A model generated the notes under the pieces. It ran no database searches and was not told the origin of the DNA. It saw nothing but the letters and a program-made list of their open reading frames with translations. This document shows positions 1-9,209 of a stretch of 64,000 nt of DNA, piece by piece (the stretch's first letter is position 1; each line of letters opens with the position of its first letter). The position numbers and the translations under genes are program-made. The stretch is from Rhizobiaceae bacterium. GTDB lineage: Bacteria; Pseudomonadota; Alphaproteobacteria; Rhizobiales; Rhizobiaceae. The stretch is taken from positions 31,769 through 95,768 of the forward strand of contig JACVCH010000016.1 of the NCBI GenBank assembly GCA_016742175.1, in the 5' to 3' direction.

Positions 1-1491
1 GAAATGGGCCGCCGGGCGCAGATGGCCGACCGCCAGGCGGCGACCCGCTGGGAAGAAGCGATCCGCAACGGCTCCGGCGAGGACGTGTCGATCATGCTCT
101 ACACGTCCGGCACGACCGGGCGCTCCAAGGGCGTGATGCTGAAGGCGAAGAATGCGGTCAAGGCCGCGCAGGATACGGTCACTTTTGATCGCCTGACGGA
201 GAAGGACAGCGTCCTCGCCTACCTGCCGCTCGCCTGGGTCGGCGATCACTATCTGAATTACGCGCAGGGCTATGTCGCCGGCTTCTGCATGGCGTGCCCC
301 GAGAGCGGCCAGACCGTGGCGCAGGACTTGCGCGAACTCGCGCCGACCTTCTACTTCGCCCCGCCGCGCGTCTTCGAGGGGCTTTTGACCTCGATCACCA
401 TCCGCATGGAAGACGCGGGCAAATTCAAGCAGCGCATCTACCGGCACTATATCGAGGTCGCGCGCAAATATGGCGAGGCGATCCTCGAAGGCCGCAGCGT
501 TCCCGCATCCGCCCGCGCCTCCTATGCGATCGGCGAAATCCTCGTCTACGGCCCGCTGAAGAACGTGCTCGGCCTCTCCAACATCCGCGTCGCCTATACG
601 GCCGGCGAAGCGATCGGCTCCGACCTCTTCTCCTTCTTCCGCGCGCTCGGCGTGAACTTGAAGCAGCTTTACGGACAGACGGAAGCCTTCCTCTATGTGA
701 CCTGCCAGAAGGACGGCGAAGTGCGCTCCGACACGGTCGGCCCGCCCGCGCCCAATGTCGACATCCGCATTTCCGATGACGGCGAGGTGCAGTTCCGCTC
801 ACCCGGCATGTTCTCCGGCTACTATCTGGAAGAGGAAAAGACCGCCGAGACGATGACGCCGGACGGCTACGTGAAGACCGGCGATGCCGGCTTCTTCGAC
901 ACGGACGGCCAGCTCAAGATCATCGACCGAGCGAAGGATGTCGGCAAACTGTCGAGCGGCGCGCTCTTTGCGCCGAAATATCTCGAGAACATGCTGAAAT
1001 TCTTCCCCAACATCAAGGAAGCGGTCGCGTTCGGCGATGGCCGCGAATTCGCCACCGCCTTCATCAACATCGACCTCCAGGCGGTCGGAAACTGGGCCGA
1101 GCGCAACAACATCGCCTACGCCTCCTATCAGGAACTCGCCGGCCATCCGCTGGTCTACGAGATGATCGCGCAGAACGTCGAGGATACCAATCGGCGCCTC
1201 TCCGCCGAGCCGATGATGGCCGCCGCGCAGGTGCGGCGCTTCCTGATCCTGCACAAGGAACTTGACGCCGACGACGGCGAATTGACCCGCACGCAAAAGG
1301 TGCGCCGCGCCTTCGTCGCCGACCGCTACGCCCCCTTGATCGAGGCGCTCTACGACGGCTCGGACGTGCGTTTCGTGGAGACCGAAGTGACCTATGAGGA
1401 CGGGCGCAAGGGAAGGATCAGCGCCAATGTGAAGATCGTCGACGCGCCGGTCTTCGGCGCGGCCCAGCCGGTGCGGGAGGCCGCCGAATGA
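1..1491 (+). CDS. AMP-dependent long-chain acyl-CoA synthetase-like ligase (5' partial)
   Basis: ATP-dependent acyl-CoA ligase that would activate a carboxylic acid through an acyl-adenylate. The reading frame is open at base 1, so the true start lies before the window; about 496 residues are visible, while the family is usually 600-650. The adenylate-forming signature YTSGTTGRSKG lies near residue 34, followed by the YGQTEA motif (near residue 220) and YVKTGDAGFFD with the DRAKD hinge (near 292-313). It overlaps the next gene by four bases (ATGA), so it is the first visible gene of the liv-type transport operon. That context suggests it acts on the substrate imported by the transporter. The substrate cannot be read from sequence. 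Confidence 0.9.
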   Translation, partial: EMGRRAQMADRQAATRWEEAIRNGSGEDVSIMLYTSGTTGRSKGVMLKAKNAVKAAQDTVTFDRLTEKDSVLAYLPLAWVGDHYLNYAQGYVAGFCMACPESGQTVAQDLRELAPTFYFAPPRVFEGLLTSITIRMEDAGKFKQRIYRHYIEVARKYGEAILEGRSVPASARASYAIGEILVYGPLKNVLGLSNIRVAYTAGEAIGSDLFSFFRALGVNLKQLYGQTEAFLYVTCQKDGEVRSDTVGPPAPNVDIRISDDGEVQFRSPGMFSGYYLEEEKTAETMTPDGYVKTGDAGFFDTDGQLKIIDRAKDVGKLSSGALFAPKYLENMLKFFPNIKEAVAFGDGREFATAFINIDLQAVGNWAERNNIAYASYQELAGHPLVYEMIAQNVEDTNRRLSAEPMMAAAQVRRFLILHKELDADDGELTRTQKVRRAFVADRYAPLIEALYDGSDVRFVETEVTYEDGRKGRISANVKIVDAPVFGAAQPVREAAE

Positions 1492-2315
1492 ACGCCCATC
1501 CCGACCACCACATCATCGTCGCGCCGGACGATGACGGCATCGCCAGGGGCGAGACGCTGATGGAGGTGAAGAACGTCTCGCTCGCCTTCGGCGGCGTCAA
1601 GGCGATCACCGACATCTCGTTCGACGTCCGCAAGGGCGAGATCCGCGCCATCATCGGCCCGAACGGCGCCGGCAAGACGTCGATGCTGAACGTCATCAAC
1701 GGCTTCTACACGCCGCAGGTCGGCACCATCACCTTCCGCGGGCAGGAGCGGCGCGCGATGAAGCCGCACCACGCGGTGCGCCAGGGCATCGCCCGCACCT
1801 TCCAGAACGTCGCGCTCTTCAAGGGCATGTCGACACTCGACAACATCATGGCCGGGCGCTCGGTCCTGATGAAGCGGTCGATCGGCTGGCAGATGCTCTG
1901 GCACGGTCCGGCGCTCGCCGAGGAGATCGAGCATCGCGAGAAGGTCGAGGAGATCATCGACTTCCTCGAGATCGAGCACATCCGCCGCACGCCGGTCGGC
2001 AAGCTGCCCTATGGCCTGCAAAAGCGCGTCGAACTCGGCCGCGCGCTTGCGATGGAGCCGTCCCTTCTCCTTCTCGACGAGCCGATGGCCGGCATGAACC
2101 TGGAGGAGAAGGAGGACATGAGCCGCTTCATCCTCGACGTGAACCAGCAGCGCGGGACGACGATCGCGCTGATCGAGCACGACATGGGCGTGGTCATGGA
2201 CCTCTCCGACCGCGTCGTGGTGCTCGACTACGGCAAGAAGATCGCCGACGGGCCGCCCGACGAGGTCAAGAACAACCAGGCCGTCATCGACGCCTATCTC
2301 GGCGTGCCGCATTGA
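1488..2315 (+). CDS. livG: Branched-chain amino acid-type ABC transporter ATPase (LivG family)
   Basis: Cytoplasmic ATPase of a HAAT-family importer, 275 residues. Walker A is GPNGAGKT (near residue 58), the signature region is PYGLQKRVELGRAL, Walker B is LLLLDEPMAGMN, and the switch histidine is in ALIEHDMGVV. The N-terminal 25 residues precede the usual LivG start. The start codon overlaps the stop of the upstream ligase, implying translational coupling. It pairs with the LivF-type ATPase encoded after the binding protein. The family is certain, but the presence of two CoA ligases argues for an organic acid rather than leucine as substrate. Confidence 0.93.
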   Translation: MNAHPDHHIIVAPDDDGIARGETLMEVKNVSLAFGGVKAITDISFDVRKGEIRAIIGPNGAGKTSMLNVINGFYTPQVGTITFRGQERRAMKPHHAVRQGIARTFQNVALFKGMSTLDNIMAGRSVLMKRSIGWQMLWHGPALAEEIEHREKVEEIIDFLEIEHIRRTPVGKLPYGLQKRVELGRALAMEPSLLLLDEPMAGMNLEEKEDMSRFILDVNQQRGTTIALIEHDMGVVMDLSDRVVVLDYGKKIADGPPDEVKNNQAVIDAYLGVPH

Positions 2316-2335
2316 GCGACCGGAAGGACTTTTGA

Positions 2336-3295
2336 ATGGAAAGCTTGCATTCGATCTTCGTGGCGCCCTTCGCCGACATGGTCGCCGCGCCCGACTTCTT
2401 CCTCCAGGTCGTCTGGGAGGGGCTGGTCTCGGGCGTCCTCTACGCACTTATTGCGCTCGGCTTCGTCCTGATCTTCAAGTCCTCGCGCATCTTCAACTTC
2501 GCGCAGGGCATCATGGTCGTCTTCGCGGCGCTGACGCTGGTCGGCCTTCATGAACGCGGGGTTCCCGCACTGCTCGCCGTGCCGCTCACGCTGGCCGTCA
2601 TGTTCTTCCTCGCCGTCGCCATCGAGCGCGTCGTCCTGCGCCCGCTCGTCAACCAGCCGGACATCATCCTGTTCATGGCGACGATCGGCGTGACGCTTTT
2701 CCTGATCGGGCTCGGCGAGACGATCTTCGGCGGCGAGAACAAGGTGATGATCACCTCGCAGCTCGGCATCCCGACCGGAAGTTGGGTGCTGGAGCCCTTC
2801 GGCGGCTTCGTGTCGATCGAGCAGAAGGACCTGACGGCCGTCGTCGGCGCGGTGCTCCTCGTCATCGCGCTCCTCGTCTTCCTCAACAAGTCCAAGATGG
2901 GCCGTGCCATCCGCGCGCTCGGCGACGACCATCAGGCCGCGCTCTCGGTCGGCATCTCGCTGTCGACCATCTGGGTCATTGTCTGGTTCATCTCCGGCAT
3001 CATCGCGCTGGCGACGGGCATCGTCTGGGGCGCGCGCGCCGGCGTCTCCTTCGCGCTCGAAGTCATCGCCCTGAAGGCGCTGCCGGTTCTGATGCTCGGC
3101 GGGCTCGAAAGCGTCACCGGCGCCATCGTCGGCGGGCTCGCCATCGGCGTCCTCGAAAAGGTCTTCGAGATCTATTGGGGCCAGCCGCTTTTGGGCGGCA
3201 ACACGGAAGCCTGGTTCGCCTACATGCTGGCGCTCCTCGTGCTTCTCGTGCGCCCGCAGGGCCTCTTCGGCGAAAAAATCATCGAGCGGGTGTAA
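2336..3295 (+). CDS. livH: HAAT-family ABC transporter permease (LivH family)
   Basis: Inner-membrane permease of 319 residues with about eight hydrophobic segments and the LivH-type motif LGFVLIFKSSRIFNFAQG near the N-terminus. A GGAAGG ribosome binding site at 2322-2327 supports the ATG at 2336. It lies 20 bases after livG and three bases before the second permease, so it is co-transcribed. It should form the translocation pore as a heterodimer with the LivM-type protein. The stretch of about 25 residues before the first permease motif is slightly longer than in typical LivH proteins. Confidence 0.93.
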   Translation: MESLHSIFVAPFADMVAAPDFFLQVVWEGLVSGVLYALIALGFVLIFKSSRIFNFAQGIMVVFAALTLVGLHERGVPALLAVPLTLAVMFFLAVAIERVVLRPLVNQPDIILFMATIGVTLFLIGLGETIFGGENKVMITSQLGIPTGSWVLEPFGGFVSIEQKDLTAVVGAVLLVIALLVFLNKSKMGRAIRALGDDHQAALSVGISLSTIWVIVWFISGIIALATGIVWGARAGVSFALEVIALKALPVLMLGGLESVTGAIVGGLAIGVLEKVFEIYWGQPLLGGNTEAWFAYMLALLVLLVRPQGLFGEKIIERV

Positions 3296-3298
3296 TCC

Positions 3299-4375
3299 AT
3301 GTTCTATCGCGTCGCCGGCCAGTACAAGACCAGCTATCAGGCGGACTACGCCCTCTTTCCGGTCAAGCAGGACGCGTTCCTGCTCGCCCTGATCCTCGTC
3401 GTCGCCTTCGTCGTCTTCCCGCTGACGGCAAGCGACTTCATGTTCCGCGCGCTTCTGATCCCCGTCCTGATCTACGCGCTCGCCGCTCTCGGGCTGAACA
3501 TCCTCACCGGCTATGCCGGCCAGCTTTCGCTCGGCACCGGCGCCTTCATGGGTGTCGGCGCCTATGCCTGTTACAAGCTGGTGACGATCTTTCCCGAACT
3601 GAACGTCATCGTGGCCATCGCGCTGTCCGGCTTCTTCTCGGCCGCCGTCGGCGTTGCCTTCGGCCTGCCCTCGCTCAGGATCAAGGGCTTCTACCTCGCC
3701 ATCGCGACGCTCGCCGCGCAGTTCTTCCTCGTCTGGCTGTTCCAGAAATGGGGCTGGCTCTACAACTACAACGCTTCCGGCGCGATCCAGGTGCCGAACA
3801 CGCAAATGTTCGGCGTCACGATCACCGGCGCGCGCGCCTCGGCGATGAGCCAGTATTTCGTCGTCCTGTCCGTCGTCTGCATCGTGACGTTCCTTGCGAT
3901 CAACGTCACGCGCGGCCGCATCGGGCGCACCTGGAAGGCGGTGCGCGACATGGACATCGCGGCCGAGCTCGTCGGCATCAACCTGATGAAGGCGAAGCTC
4001 TCGGCCTTCTTCGTCTCGTCCTACATCGTCGGCATCGCCGGCGCGCTGTTCGTCTTCCTGTGGCGCGGCGCGGCCGAGGCCGACCTCTTCGACATCCAGT
4101 TGTCCTTCCGGGTGCTCTTCATCGCCATCATTGGGGGGCTGGGCTCGATCCTGGGCAATTATCTCGGCGCGCTCCTGATCGTGGCGCTGCCGGTCATCAT
4201 CGGCACGGTGCCGGCCATGTTCGGCCTGCCGATTTCCTCGGCCATGGTCGAGCATTTGAACACCATGATCATCGGCGCGCTGATCATCGGCTTCCTGATC
4301 GTCGAGCCACACGGGCTCGCGCGGTTCTGGGCCGTCATCCGCGAGAAGCTGATCATCTGGCCATTCCCGCACTGA
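3299..4375 (+). CDS. livM: HAAT-family ABC transporter permease (LivM family)
   Basis: Second inner-membrane permease, 358 residues. The LivM hallmark GLNILTGYAGQLSLGTGAF is near residue 64, and the EAA-like loop RGRIGRTWKAVRDMDIAAE is near residue 205, where the permease contacts the ATPases. It starts three bases after livH. A stretch of 64 bases separates it from the binding-protein gene. Family assignment is clear from gene order and motifs; ligand specificity is not determined by this subunit. Confidence 0.93.
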   Translation: MFYRVAGQYKTSYQADYALFPVKQDAFLLALILVVAFVVFPLTASDFMFRALLIPVLIYALAALGLNILTGYAGQLSLGTGAFMGVGAYACYKLVTIFPELNVIVAIALSGFFSAAVGVAFGLPSLRIKGFYLAIATLAAQFFLVWLFQKWGWLYNYNASGAIQVPNTQMFGVTITGARASAMSQYFVVLSVVCIVTFLAINVTRGRIGRTWKAVRDMDIAAELVGINLMKAKLSAFFVSSYIVGIAGALFVFLWRGAAEADLFDIQLSFRVLFIAIIGGLGSILGNYLGALLIVALPVIIGTVPAMFGLPISSAMVEHLNTMIIGALIIGFLIVEPHGLARFWAVIREKLIIWPFPH

Positions 4376-4439
4376 GGAGTGAGCGGTGCGGGTTGATTGA
4401 GGCAAGCCCGAGGAACGGGCGCAAGTGGAGGAGCGACTG

Positions 4440-5753
4440 ATGAGACTGAAGCACACCACGGCTCTTGTGGCCGGCATCCTTGCGGCCGGCATCGCCGCGC
4501 CGGCATTCGCGCAGGACACGTTGAAGCTGCCCAACATGTCCTACCGCACCGGCCCGTTCGCGGCGACCGGCACGCCGCACATGAACGGCCAGCTCGACTA
4601 CATGACCATGCTCAACGAGCGCGACGGCGGCATCGGCGGCGTCAAGATCGCCTTCGAGGAATGCGAGACCGGCTACAACACCGAAAAGGGTGTCGAGTGC
4701 TACGAGAAGCTGAAGTCGGAAGGCGCGCTGGTCACCCAGCCCTGGTCGACCGGCATCACGTTGCAGGTGCTGCCGCGCGCCGGCGTCGACGAGATCCCGA
4801 TGTATGCGCCCGGCTACGGCTTCTCGGCCATGCAGGACGGCAAGACGTTCAAATGGTCCTTCAACCCGCCGACCTCCTATTGGGACGGCGCGTCGATGAT
4901 CATGCAGGGCATTTCGGATGGCAATCTCGACAGCCTCGAAGGCAAGAAGATCGCCTTCCTGCATCTCGATCATCCCTACGGCAAGGAGCCGATCCCGCTG
5001 TTCGAAGCTCTGGCCGAAACCCACGGCTTCGAGTTCCTGCCGATCCCGGTCGGCCTGACGGAGATGCAGAACCAGTCGGCACAGTGGCTGCAGATCCGCC
5101 GCGAGCGTCCCGACTTCGTCGTCATGTGGGGCTGGGGCGCGATGAACGCCGGCGCCATCACCGAGGCGGTCAAGACGCGCTACCCGATGGAGCAGTTCGT
5201 TTCCGTCTGGTGGGGTGCGCATGAGCCCGACCTCAATCTCGTCGGCGAGGAAGCCAAGGGCTATCGCGCCATTTCCTGGAACTTCGTCGATTCCGACTCG
5301 AAGCTGATGCAGGACGTGAAGACGCACGTCGTCGACGCCGGCAAGTCGCAGCTCAACCAGGGCGCCGGCGAGTTCGATTCGACCGCCTACCAGCGCGGCA
5401 TCCTGATGTCGGTGATTCTGGCGGAAGCGGTGGAAGCCGCGCAGGAAGAGGCCGGCACGCCGATGATCAACCAGGAGCAGCTTCGCAAGGGCCTCGAGAA
5501 TGTCAATCTCGACGAGGCGCGCCTTGCCGAACTCGGCGCCGAGGAGATGATGGCGCCCTTCGCCATGAGCTGCTCGAACCACACCGGCCATGCGAGCGCG
5601 TGGATGATCGAGTGGGACGGCACCAAGTTCGTCAAGGTCTCCGACCTGCTGACGGCCGATCGCGCGGTCATCGACCCGCTGGTCGAGAAGGCGGCCGCCG
5701 ACTATGCCGCGGCCAACCAGCCCTGGCAGATGAACGACGAGTGCGCCGAGTAA
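4440..5753 (+). CDS. ABC transporter periplasmic substrate-binding protein (LivK-like)
   Basis: Exported binding protein, 437 residues. ATG 4440 is chosen because it follows a GGAG site at 4427-4430 and opens a signal peptide ending in a likely cleavage after APAFA. An in-frame GTG at 4425 would add only five residues before it. The mature region has the periplasmic-binding fold of family 6 (for example ECETGYNTEKGVECYEKL) and many acidic and aromatic residues. It sits between the permeases and the second ATPase. A strong hairpin terminator follows it and probably lets it be made in excess. The ligand is unknown; the flanking CoA ligases suggest a carboxylate. Confidence 0.9.
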   Translation: MRLKHTTALVAGILAAGIAAPAFAQDTLKLPNMSYRTGPFAATGTPHMNGQLDYMTMLNERDGGIGGVKIAFEECETGYNTEKGVECYEKLKSEGALVTQPWSTGITLQVLPRAGVDEIPMYAPGYGFSAMQDGKTFKWSFNPPTSYWDGASMIMQGISDGNLDSLEGKKIAFLHLDHPYGKEPIPLFEALAETHGFEFLPIPVGLTEMQNQSAQWLQIRRERPDFVVMWGWGAMNAGAITEAVKTRYPMEQFVSVWWGAHEPDLNLVGEEAKGYRAISWNFVDSDSKLMQDVKTHVVDAGKSQLNQGAGEFDSTAYQRGILMSVILAEAVEAAQEEAGTPMINQEQLRKGLENVNLDEARLAELGAEEMMAPFAMSCSNHTGHASAWMIEWDGTKFVKVSDLLTADRAVIDPLVEKAAADYAAANQPWQMNDECAE

Positions 5754-5765
5754 CGAGCCAGTATC

Positions 5766-5800
5766 CGCGGCGGGGAAACGTCCCCGCCGCGTTTCTTTCC
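5766..5800 (+). terminator. Intrinsic terminator/attenuator after the binding-protein gene
   Basis: A perfect 11-bp GC stem, CGCGGCGGGGA (5766-5776) with TCCCCGCCGCG (5781-5791), four-base loop, then TTTCTTT. It lies inside the operon between the binding protein and the LivF-type ATPase, so partial termination would give more binding protein than ATPase. This differential expression is inferred. Confidence 0.8.
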
Positions 5801-5817
5801 ACGAGATGGAAACCGCG

Positions 5818-6654
5818 ATGAACCCGACCACCGCACCGCTTGCCGATACCGCCGAGCCGATCCTCTCGGTCAACAATATCGAGGTGATCTACGACCACGT
5901 CATCCTGGTTCTGAAGGGCGTTTCGCTGTCGGTCCCGCGCGGCGGCATTACGGCAATTCTGGGCGCCAACGGCGCCGGCAAGACCACGACGCTGAAGGCG
6001 ATCTCCAACCTGCTCCATGCCGAGCGCGGTGAGGTGACCAAGGGCTCGATCGTCTTCGACGGCGCGCAGGTCCAGTCGCTGTCGCCGAACCAGCTCGTGC
6101 GCAGCGGCTGCATCCAGGTCATGGAGGGCCGCCATTGCTTCGGCCATCTGTCGGTCGAGGACAATCTGATGACCGGCGCCTTCACCCGCAAGGACGGGGC
6201 GGCGGCGATCCGCGACGACCTCGAACTCGTCTACCAGTATTTCCCGCGCCTGCGCGAGCGGCGCACGAGCCAGGCCGGATACACCTCCGGCGGCGAGCAG
6301 CAGATGACGGCGATCGGCCGGGCGCTGATGTCGCGGCCGAAGATGATCCTCCTGGACGAGCCGTCCATGGGCCTGGCACCGCAGCTCGTCGAGGAAATCT
6401 TCGAGATCGTGAAGAAGCTCAACGACGAGCAGGGCGTCTCCTTCCTGCTCGCCGAGCAGAACACCAATGTCGCCCTGCGCTACGCCAAATACGGCTACAT
6501 CCTCGAATCCGGCCGCGTCGTCCTCGATGGCGAGGCGAAGGCACTGCGCGAGAACGACGACGTCAAGGAATTCTACCTCGGCGTCGGCGGCGAGGGGCGC
6601 AAGTCGTTCCGCGACGTGAAGCACTACAAGCGCCGCAAGCGCTGGCTGGCCTGA
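5818..6654 (+). CDS. livF: HAAT-family ABC transporter ATPase (LivF family)
   Basis: Second cytoplasmic ATPase of the importer, about 278 residues. Walker A is GANGAGKTTTL, the signature is TSGGEQQMTAIGRAL, and Walker B is MILLDEPSMGLAP. The C-terminus runs past the usual LivF end with a basic tail rich in K and R (last 25 residues). ATG 5818 has a GGAAA site at 5808-5812; an in-frame ATG at 5806 would add four residues and has no clear site. The gene is separated from the binding protein by a terminator hairpin and is followed closely by a ligase-like gene. Confidence 0.92.
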   Translation: MNPTTAPLADTAEPILSVNNIEVIYDHVILVLKGVSLSVPRGGITAILGANGAGKTTTLKAISNLLHAERGEVTKGSIVFDGAQVQSLSPNQLVRSGCIQVMEGRHCFGHLSVEDNLMTGAFTRKDGAAAIRDDLELVYQYFPRLRERRTSQAGYTSGGEQQMTAIGRALMSRPKMILLDEPSMGLAPQLVEEIFEIVKKLNDEQGVSFLLAEQNTNVALRYAKYGYILESGRVVLDGEAKALRENDDVKEFYLGVGGEGRKSFRDVKHYKRRKRWLA

Positions 6655-6679
6655 GATCATGACCCACCAGGGAGGCCGC

Positions 6680-7870
6680 ATGGTCGAGCATCGAGACATC
6701 GCGCCGAGCGGCGACGCCGATCTTCTGGCGGCGATGCGGACGCAGATTTCGCGCGCGATGGAACACCAGCCCTTCTGGGCCGCGCGCCTTGCGGGCGTCG
6801 ATGTCGCCGCACTCACCTCGCGCGACGCCCTCGGCGCGGTGCCGGTGCTTCGAAAATCCGAACTGGTCGACTTGCAGGCCAAGGACCCGCCTTTCGGCGG
6901 GCTGACGGCGACGCCCGTAGGCGCGCTCGCCCGGCTCTTCATCTCGCCCGGCCCGATCTTCGATCCGGAAGGCCATGGCAGGGATTGGTGGGGCGCTGCA
7001 AAGGCCCTGGCGGCGGCGGGCGTCGGGCCGCAGGACATCGTCCTCAACACGTTCTCGTATCATCTGACGCCGGCCGGCGCGATGTTCGAGAGCGGAGCGC
7101 ACGCGCTCGGCTGCGCCGTCATCCCGGCCGGCCCCGGCAATACCGCCGACCAGATCGTCGCGATCGCCCAGTTCCAGCCGACCGTCTATATCGGCACGCC
7201 CGATTTCCTGAAGATACTGCTCGACAAGGCCGCCGAGGCAAATCTGGCCTCCTCCATCCGGCGCGCCATCGTCTCCGGAGCGGCGCTGCCGCCAAGCCTG
7301 CGGGCCGAACTCGTCGAACGCGGCATCGCGGTCGTCCAATGCTACGGCACGGCCGATCTCGGCATCGTCGCCTATGAGGATGGCGGCGAGGGCATGGTGG
7401 TCAATGACGGCGTCGTGCTGGAGATCGTGCGTCCCGGCACCGACGATCCGCTGCCCGATGGCGAAGTCGGCGAGATCGTCGTCACCCGCCTCAACCGCGA
7501 CTATCCGTTGATCCGCTTCGCGACCGGCGACATGTCGCGGGTGCTGCCTTCGACGAGCGGCGTCCGCCGCATCGCCGGCTGGATGGGCCGTGCCGACCAG
7601 GCGACCAAGGTTAAGGGCATGTTCGTGCGGCCCGAGCAGATCGCCGCGCTCGGCAAGGCGCTCGGCATCGCAGGCCGCATGCGCCTCGTCGTCACCCGCG
7701 CGAATGAGCAGGACGCGATGGTCCTGAAGATCGAGCACACGGACCCATCCCTCGGCGACCGGGCCGCAGCAAAGCTTGCCGAACTCACCAAGCTCAAGGG
7801 CGCGGTCGAGATCGTCCCGGTCGGCCAGCTTCCCAATGACGGCAAGATCATCGCCGACGAGCGGACATAG
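6680..7870 (+). CDS. Phenylacetate-CoA ligase-like (PaaK family) AMP-binding protein
   Basis: Protein of 396 residues resembling PaaK-type aryl-CoA ligases, with the later family motif CYGTADLGIVAYE and a C-terminal region containing GRADQATKVKGMFV. ATG 6680 is preferred over ATG 6659 because AGGGAGG occupies 6669-6675. The usual N-terminal phosphate-binding loop (SSGTTG type) is not recognisable; the corresponding region reads FISPGPIFDPEG. The gene closes the liv-type operon and converges on the response regulator gene with three bases between the stops. Its job is probably CoA activation of the imported acid, but the missing loop makes activity uncertain. Confidence 0.82.
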   Translation: MVEHRDIAPSGDADLLAAMRTQISRAMEHQPFWAARLAGVDVAALTSRDALGAVPVLRKSELVDLQAKDPPFGGLTATPVGALARLFISPGPIFDPEGHGRDWWGAAKALAAAGVGPQDIVLNTFSYHLTPAGAMFESGAHALGCAVIPAGPGNTADQIVAIAQFQPTVYIGTPDFLKILLDKAAEANLASSIRRAIVSGAALPPSLRAELVERGIAVVQCYGTADLGIVAYEDGGEGMVVNDGVVLEIVRPGTDDPLPDGEVGEIVVTRLNRDYPLIRFATGDMSRVLPSTSGVRRIAGWMGRADQATKVKGMFVRPEQIAALGKALGIAGRMRLVVTRANEQDAMVLKIEHTDPSLGDRAAAKLAELTKLKGAVEIVPVGQLPNDGKIIADERT

Positions 7871-7873
7871 GGA

Positions 7874-9205
7874 TCACTCCGCGCCGTCGATCCCGTAGCG
7901 GCGCATCTTCTCCCACAGCGTGGTTCGCGAGATGCCGAGCAGATCGGCCGCCTCCTTCGGCGAATGCCCGGTCCGCGCCAGCGCCGCGACGATGTGCCTG
8001 CGCTCGGCCGCCTCGCGCACTTCGAGCAGCGTTTCGTCGTTCGGGTCTGGCTTGGAACGATCGGGCCGCGCGCCGCCGCCGTCCGGGAAGAGATCGCGAG
8101 CGGTCAATGCCGAGCCGTCGCCCAGCGCCACCGCGCGGTCGACGCGGTTGATCATCTCGCGGATGTTCCCCGGCCAGCCATGGCTCAGCGCCGCATCGAG
8201 CGCCGAGCCGTCGATCGACGGCACGTTTCGGCCGGTTTTCCGCGCCGCCGATTGAACGAACCCGCGCAACAGCCCGGCAATGTCGTCCGGACGTTCGCGC
8301 AGCGGCGGCAGCGTGCAGGCGATGACGTTGATGCGGAACCAGAGGTCTTCGCGGAACGAGCCGGCGGCGACAAGAGCCGACAGATCCCTGTTCGTGGCGC
8401 ATGCGAGCCGACCCTCGAATCGCCGCATCTCGCTGCCGCCCACTCGCCGGAACTCGCGCGTTTCCAGCACCCGCAAAAGCTTCACCTGAAGCGGCAGCGG
8501 CAGGTCGCCGATCTCGTCGAGGAAGAGCGTGCCGCCTTCGGCCTCTTCGAGAAAGCCGCGATGTGCGCCGACCGCCCCGGTGAACGAGCCGCGCTCATGG
8601 CCGAAGATCATGGAATCGGCGAGTTCGCCGGGCAGCGCGCCGCAATTGACGGCCACGAAAGGCGCGCCCGCGCGCGGCCCGCTTGCATGAAGAAACCGCG
8701 CGGCGACCTCCTTGCCGGTTCCCGTCTCGCCGAGCAGCAGCACGGGCAGGTCGGTTGCGGCCGCGCGTTTAAGCGTCTCGCCGATCGGCCGCATCGCAGC
8801 GCTCGCCGAAAAGGGATCGGCCGTCGCGCCCCGCCCAGCCGTCCGGCGCGCGATCCCCTGCAGTTCGTCGACCAGCCTGTCGAGGTCGAACGGCTTGGTG
8901 ACGTAGTCGAGCGCACCCTCGCGGACGAGCCGCACCGCCTGGTCGATATCGCCATAGGCGGTCATGAAGATCGTCGGCACCAGGCCGACGCGGCCGAAAT
9001 GGCGGCGCATCACCGTCTCGCCGTCGCCATCCGGCAGGCGGATGTCGGAGAGGATGATCGCCGGATCGAGCGTGGCGAGCGCCTCATGCGCCTGCGCCGC
9101 CGACCGTGCCCAGTCGACGCGAAAGCCTTCCAGTTCGAGCCGCTGGCGCAGCGAGGCGCCGAGCGTGGCGTCGTCCTCGACGAGGAGGATGAGGGAAGTT
9201 GTCAT
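7874..9205 (-). CDS. Sigma-54-dependent response regulator (NtrC/DctD type)
   Basis: Transcription activator of 443 residues. It has a receiver domain with phospho-acceptor Asp54 (ILSDIRLPDG) and Lys104 in VTKPF. A sigma-54 interaction AAA+ domain follows, with Walker A GETGTGKE (159-166) and GSFTGA (206-211), a one-residue variant of the usual GAFTGA loop. A Fis-type helix-turn-helix closes the protein (HSPKEAADLLGISRTTLWEKM). The start at 9205 lies four bases after the kinase gene, so the two are coupled. The pair is the downstream end of the Mrp antiporter operon, so promoters of the RpoN type should be controlled by whatever the kinase senses. Confidence 0.93.
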   Translation of the reverse strand: MTTSLILLVEDDATLGASLRQRLELEGFRVDWARSAAQAHEALATLDPAIILSDIRLPDGDGETVMRRHFGRVGLVPTIFMTAYGDIDQAVRLVREGALDYVTKPFDLDRLVDELQGIARRTAGRGATADPFSASAAMRPIGETLKRAAATDLPVLLLGETGTGKEVAARFLHASGPRAGAPFVAVNCGALPGELADSMIFGHERGSFTGAVGAHRGFLEEAEGGTLFLDEIGDLPLPLQVKLLRVLETREFRRVGGSEMRRFEGRLACATNRDLSALVAAGSFREDLWFRINVIACTLPPLRERPDDIAGLLRGFVQSAARKTGRNVPSIDGSALDAALSHGWPGNIREMINRVDRAVALGDGSALTARDLFPDGGGARPDRSKPDPNDETLLEVREAAERRHIVAALARTGHSPKEAADLLGISRTTLWEKMRRYGIDGAE

Positions 9206-9209
9206 CGCG

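Noticed and set aside
2294..4537. A very long open frame on the minus strand opposite the liv permeases
   Set aside because: Its protein is a low-complexity mix of R, D, E and A with no family features, as expected from the antisense of GC-rich codons, while the plus strand encodes well-known proteins.
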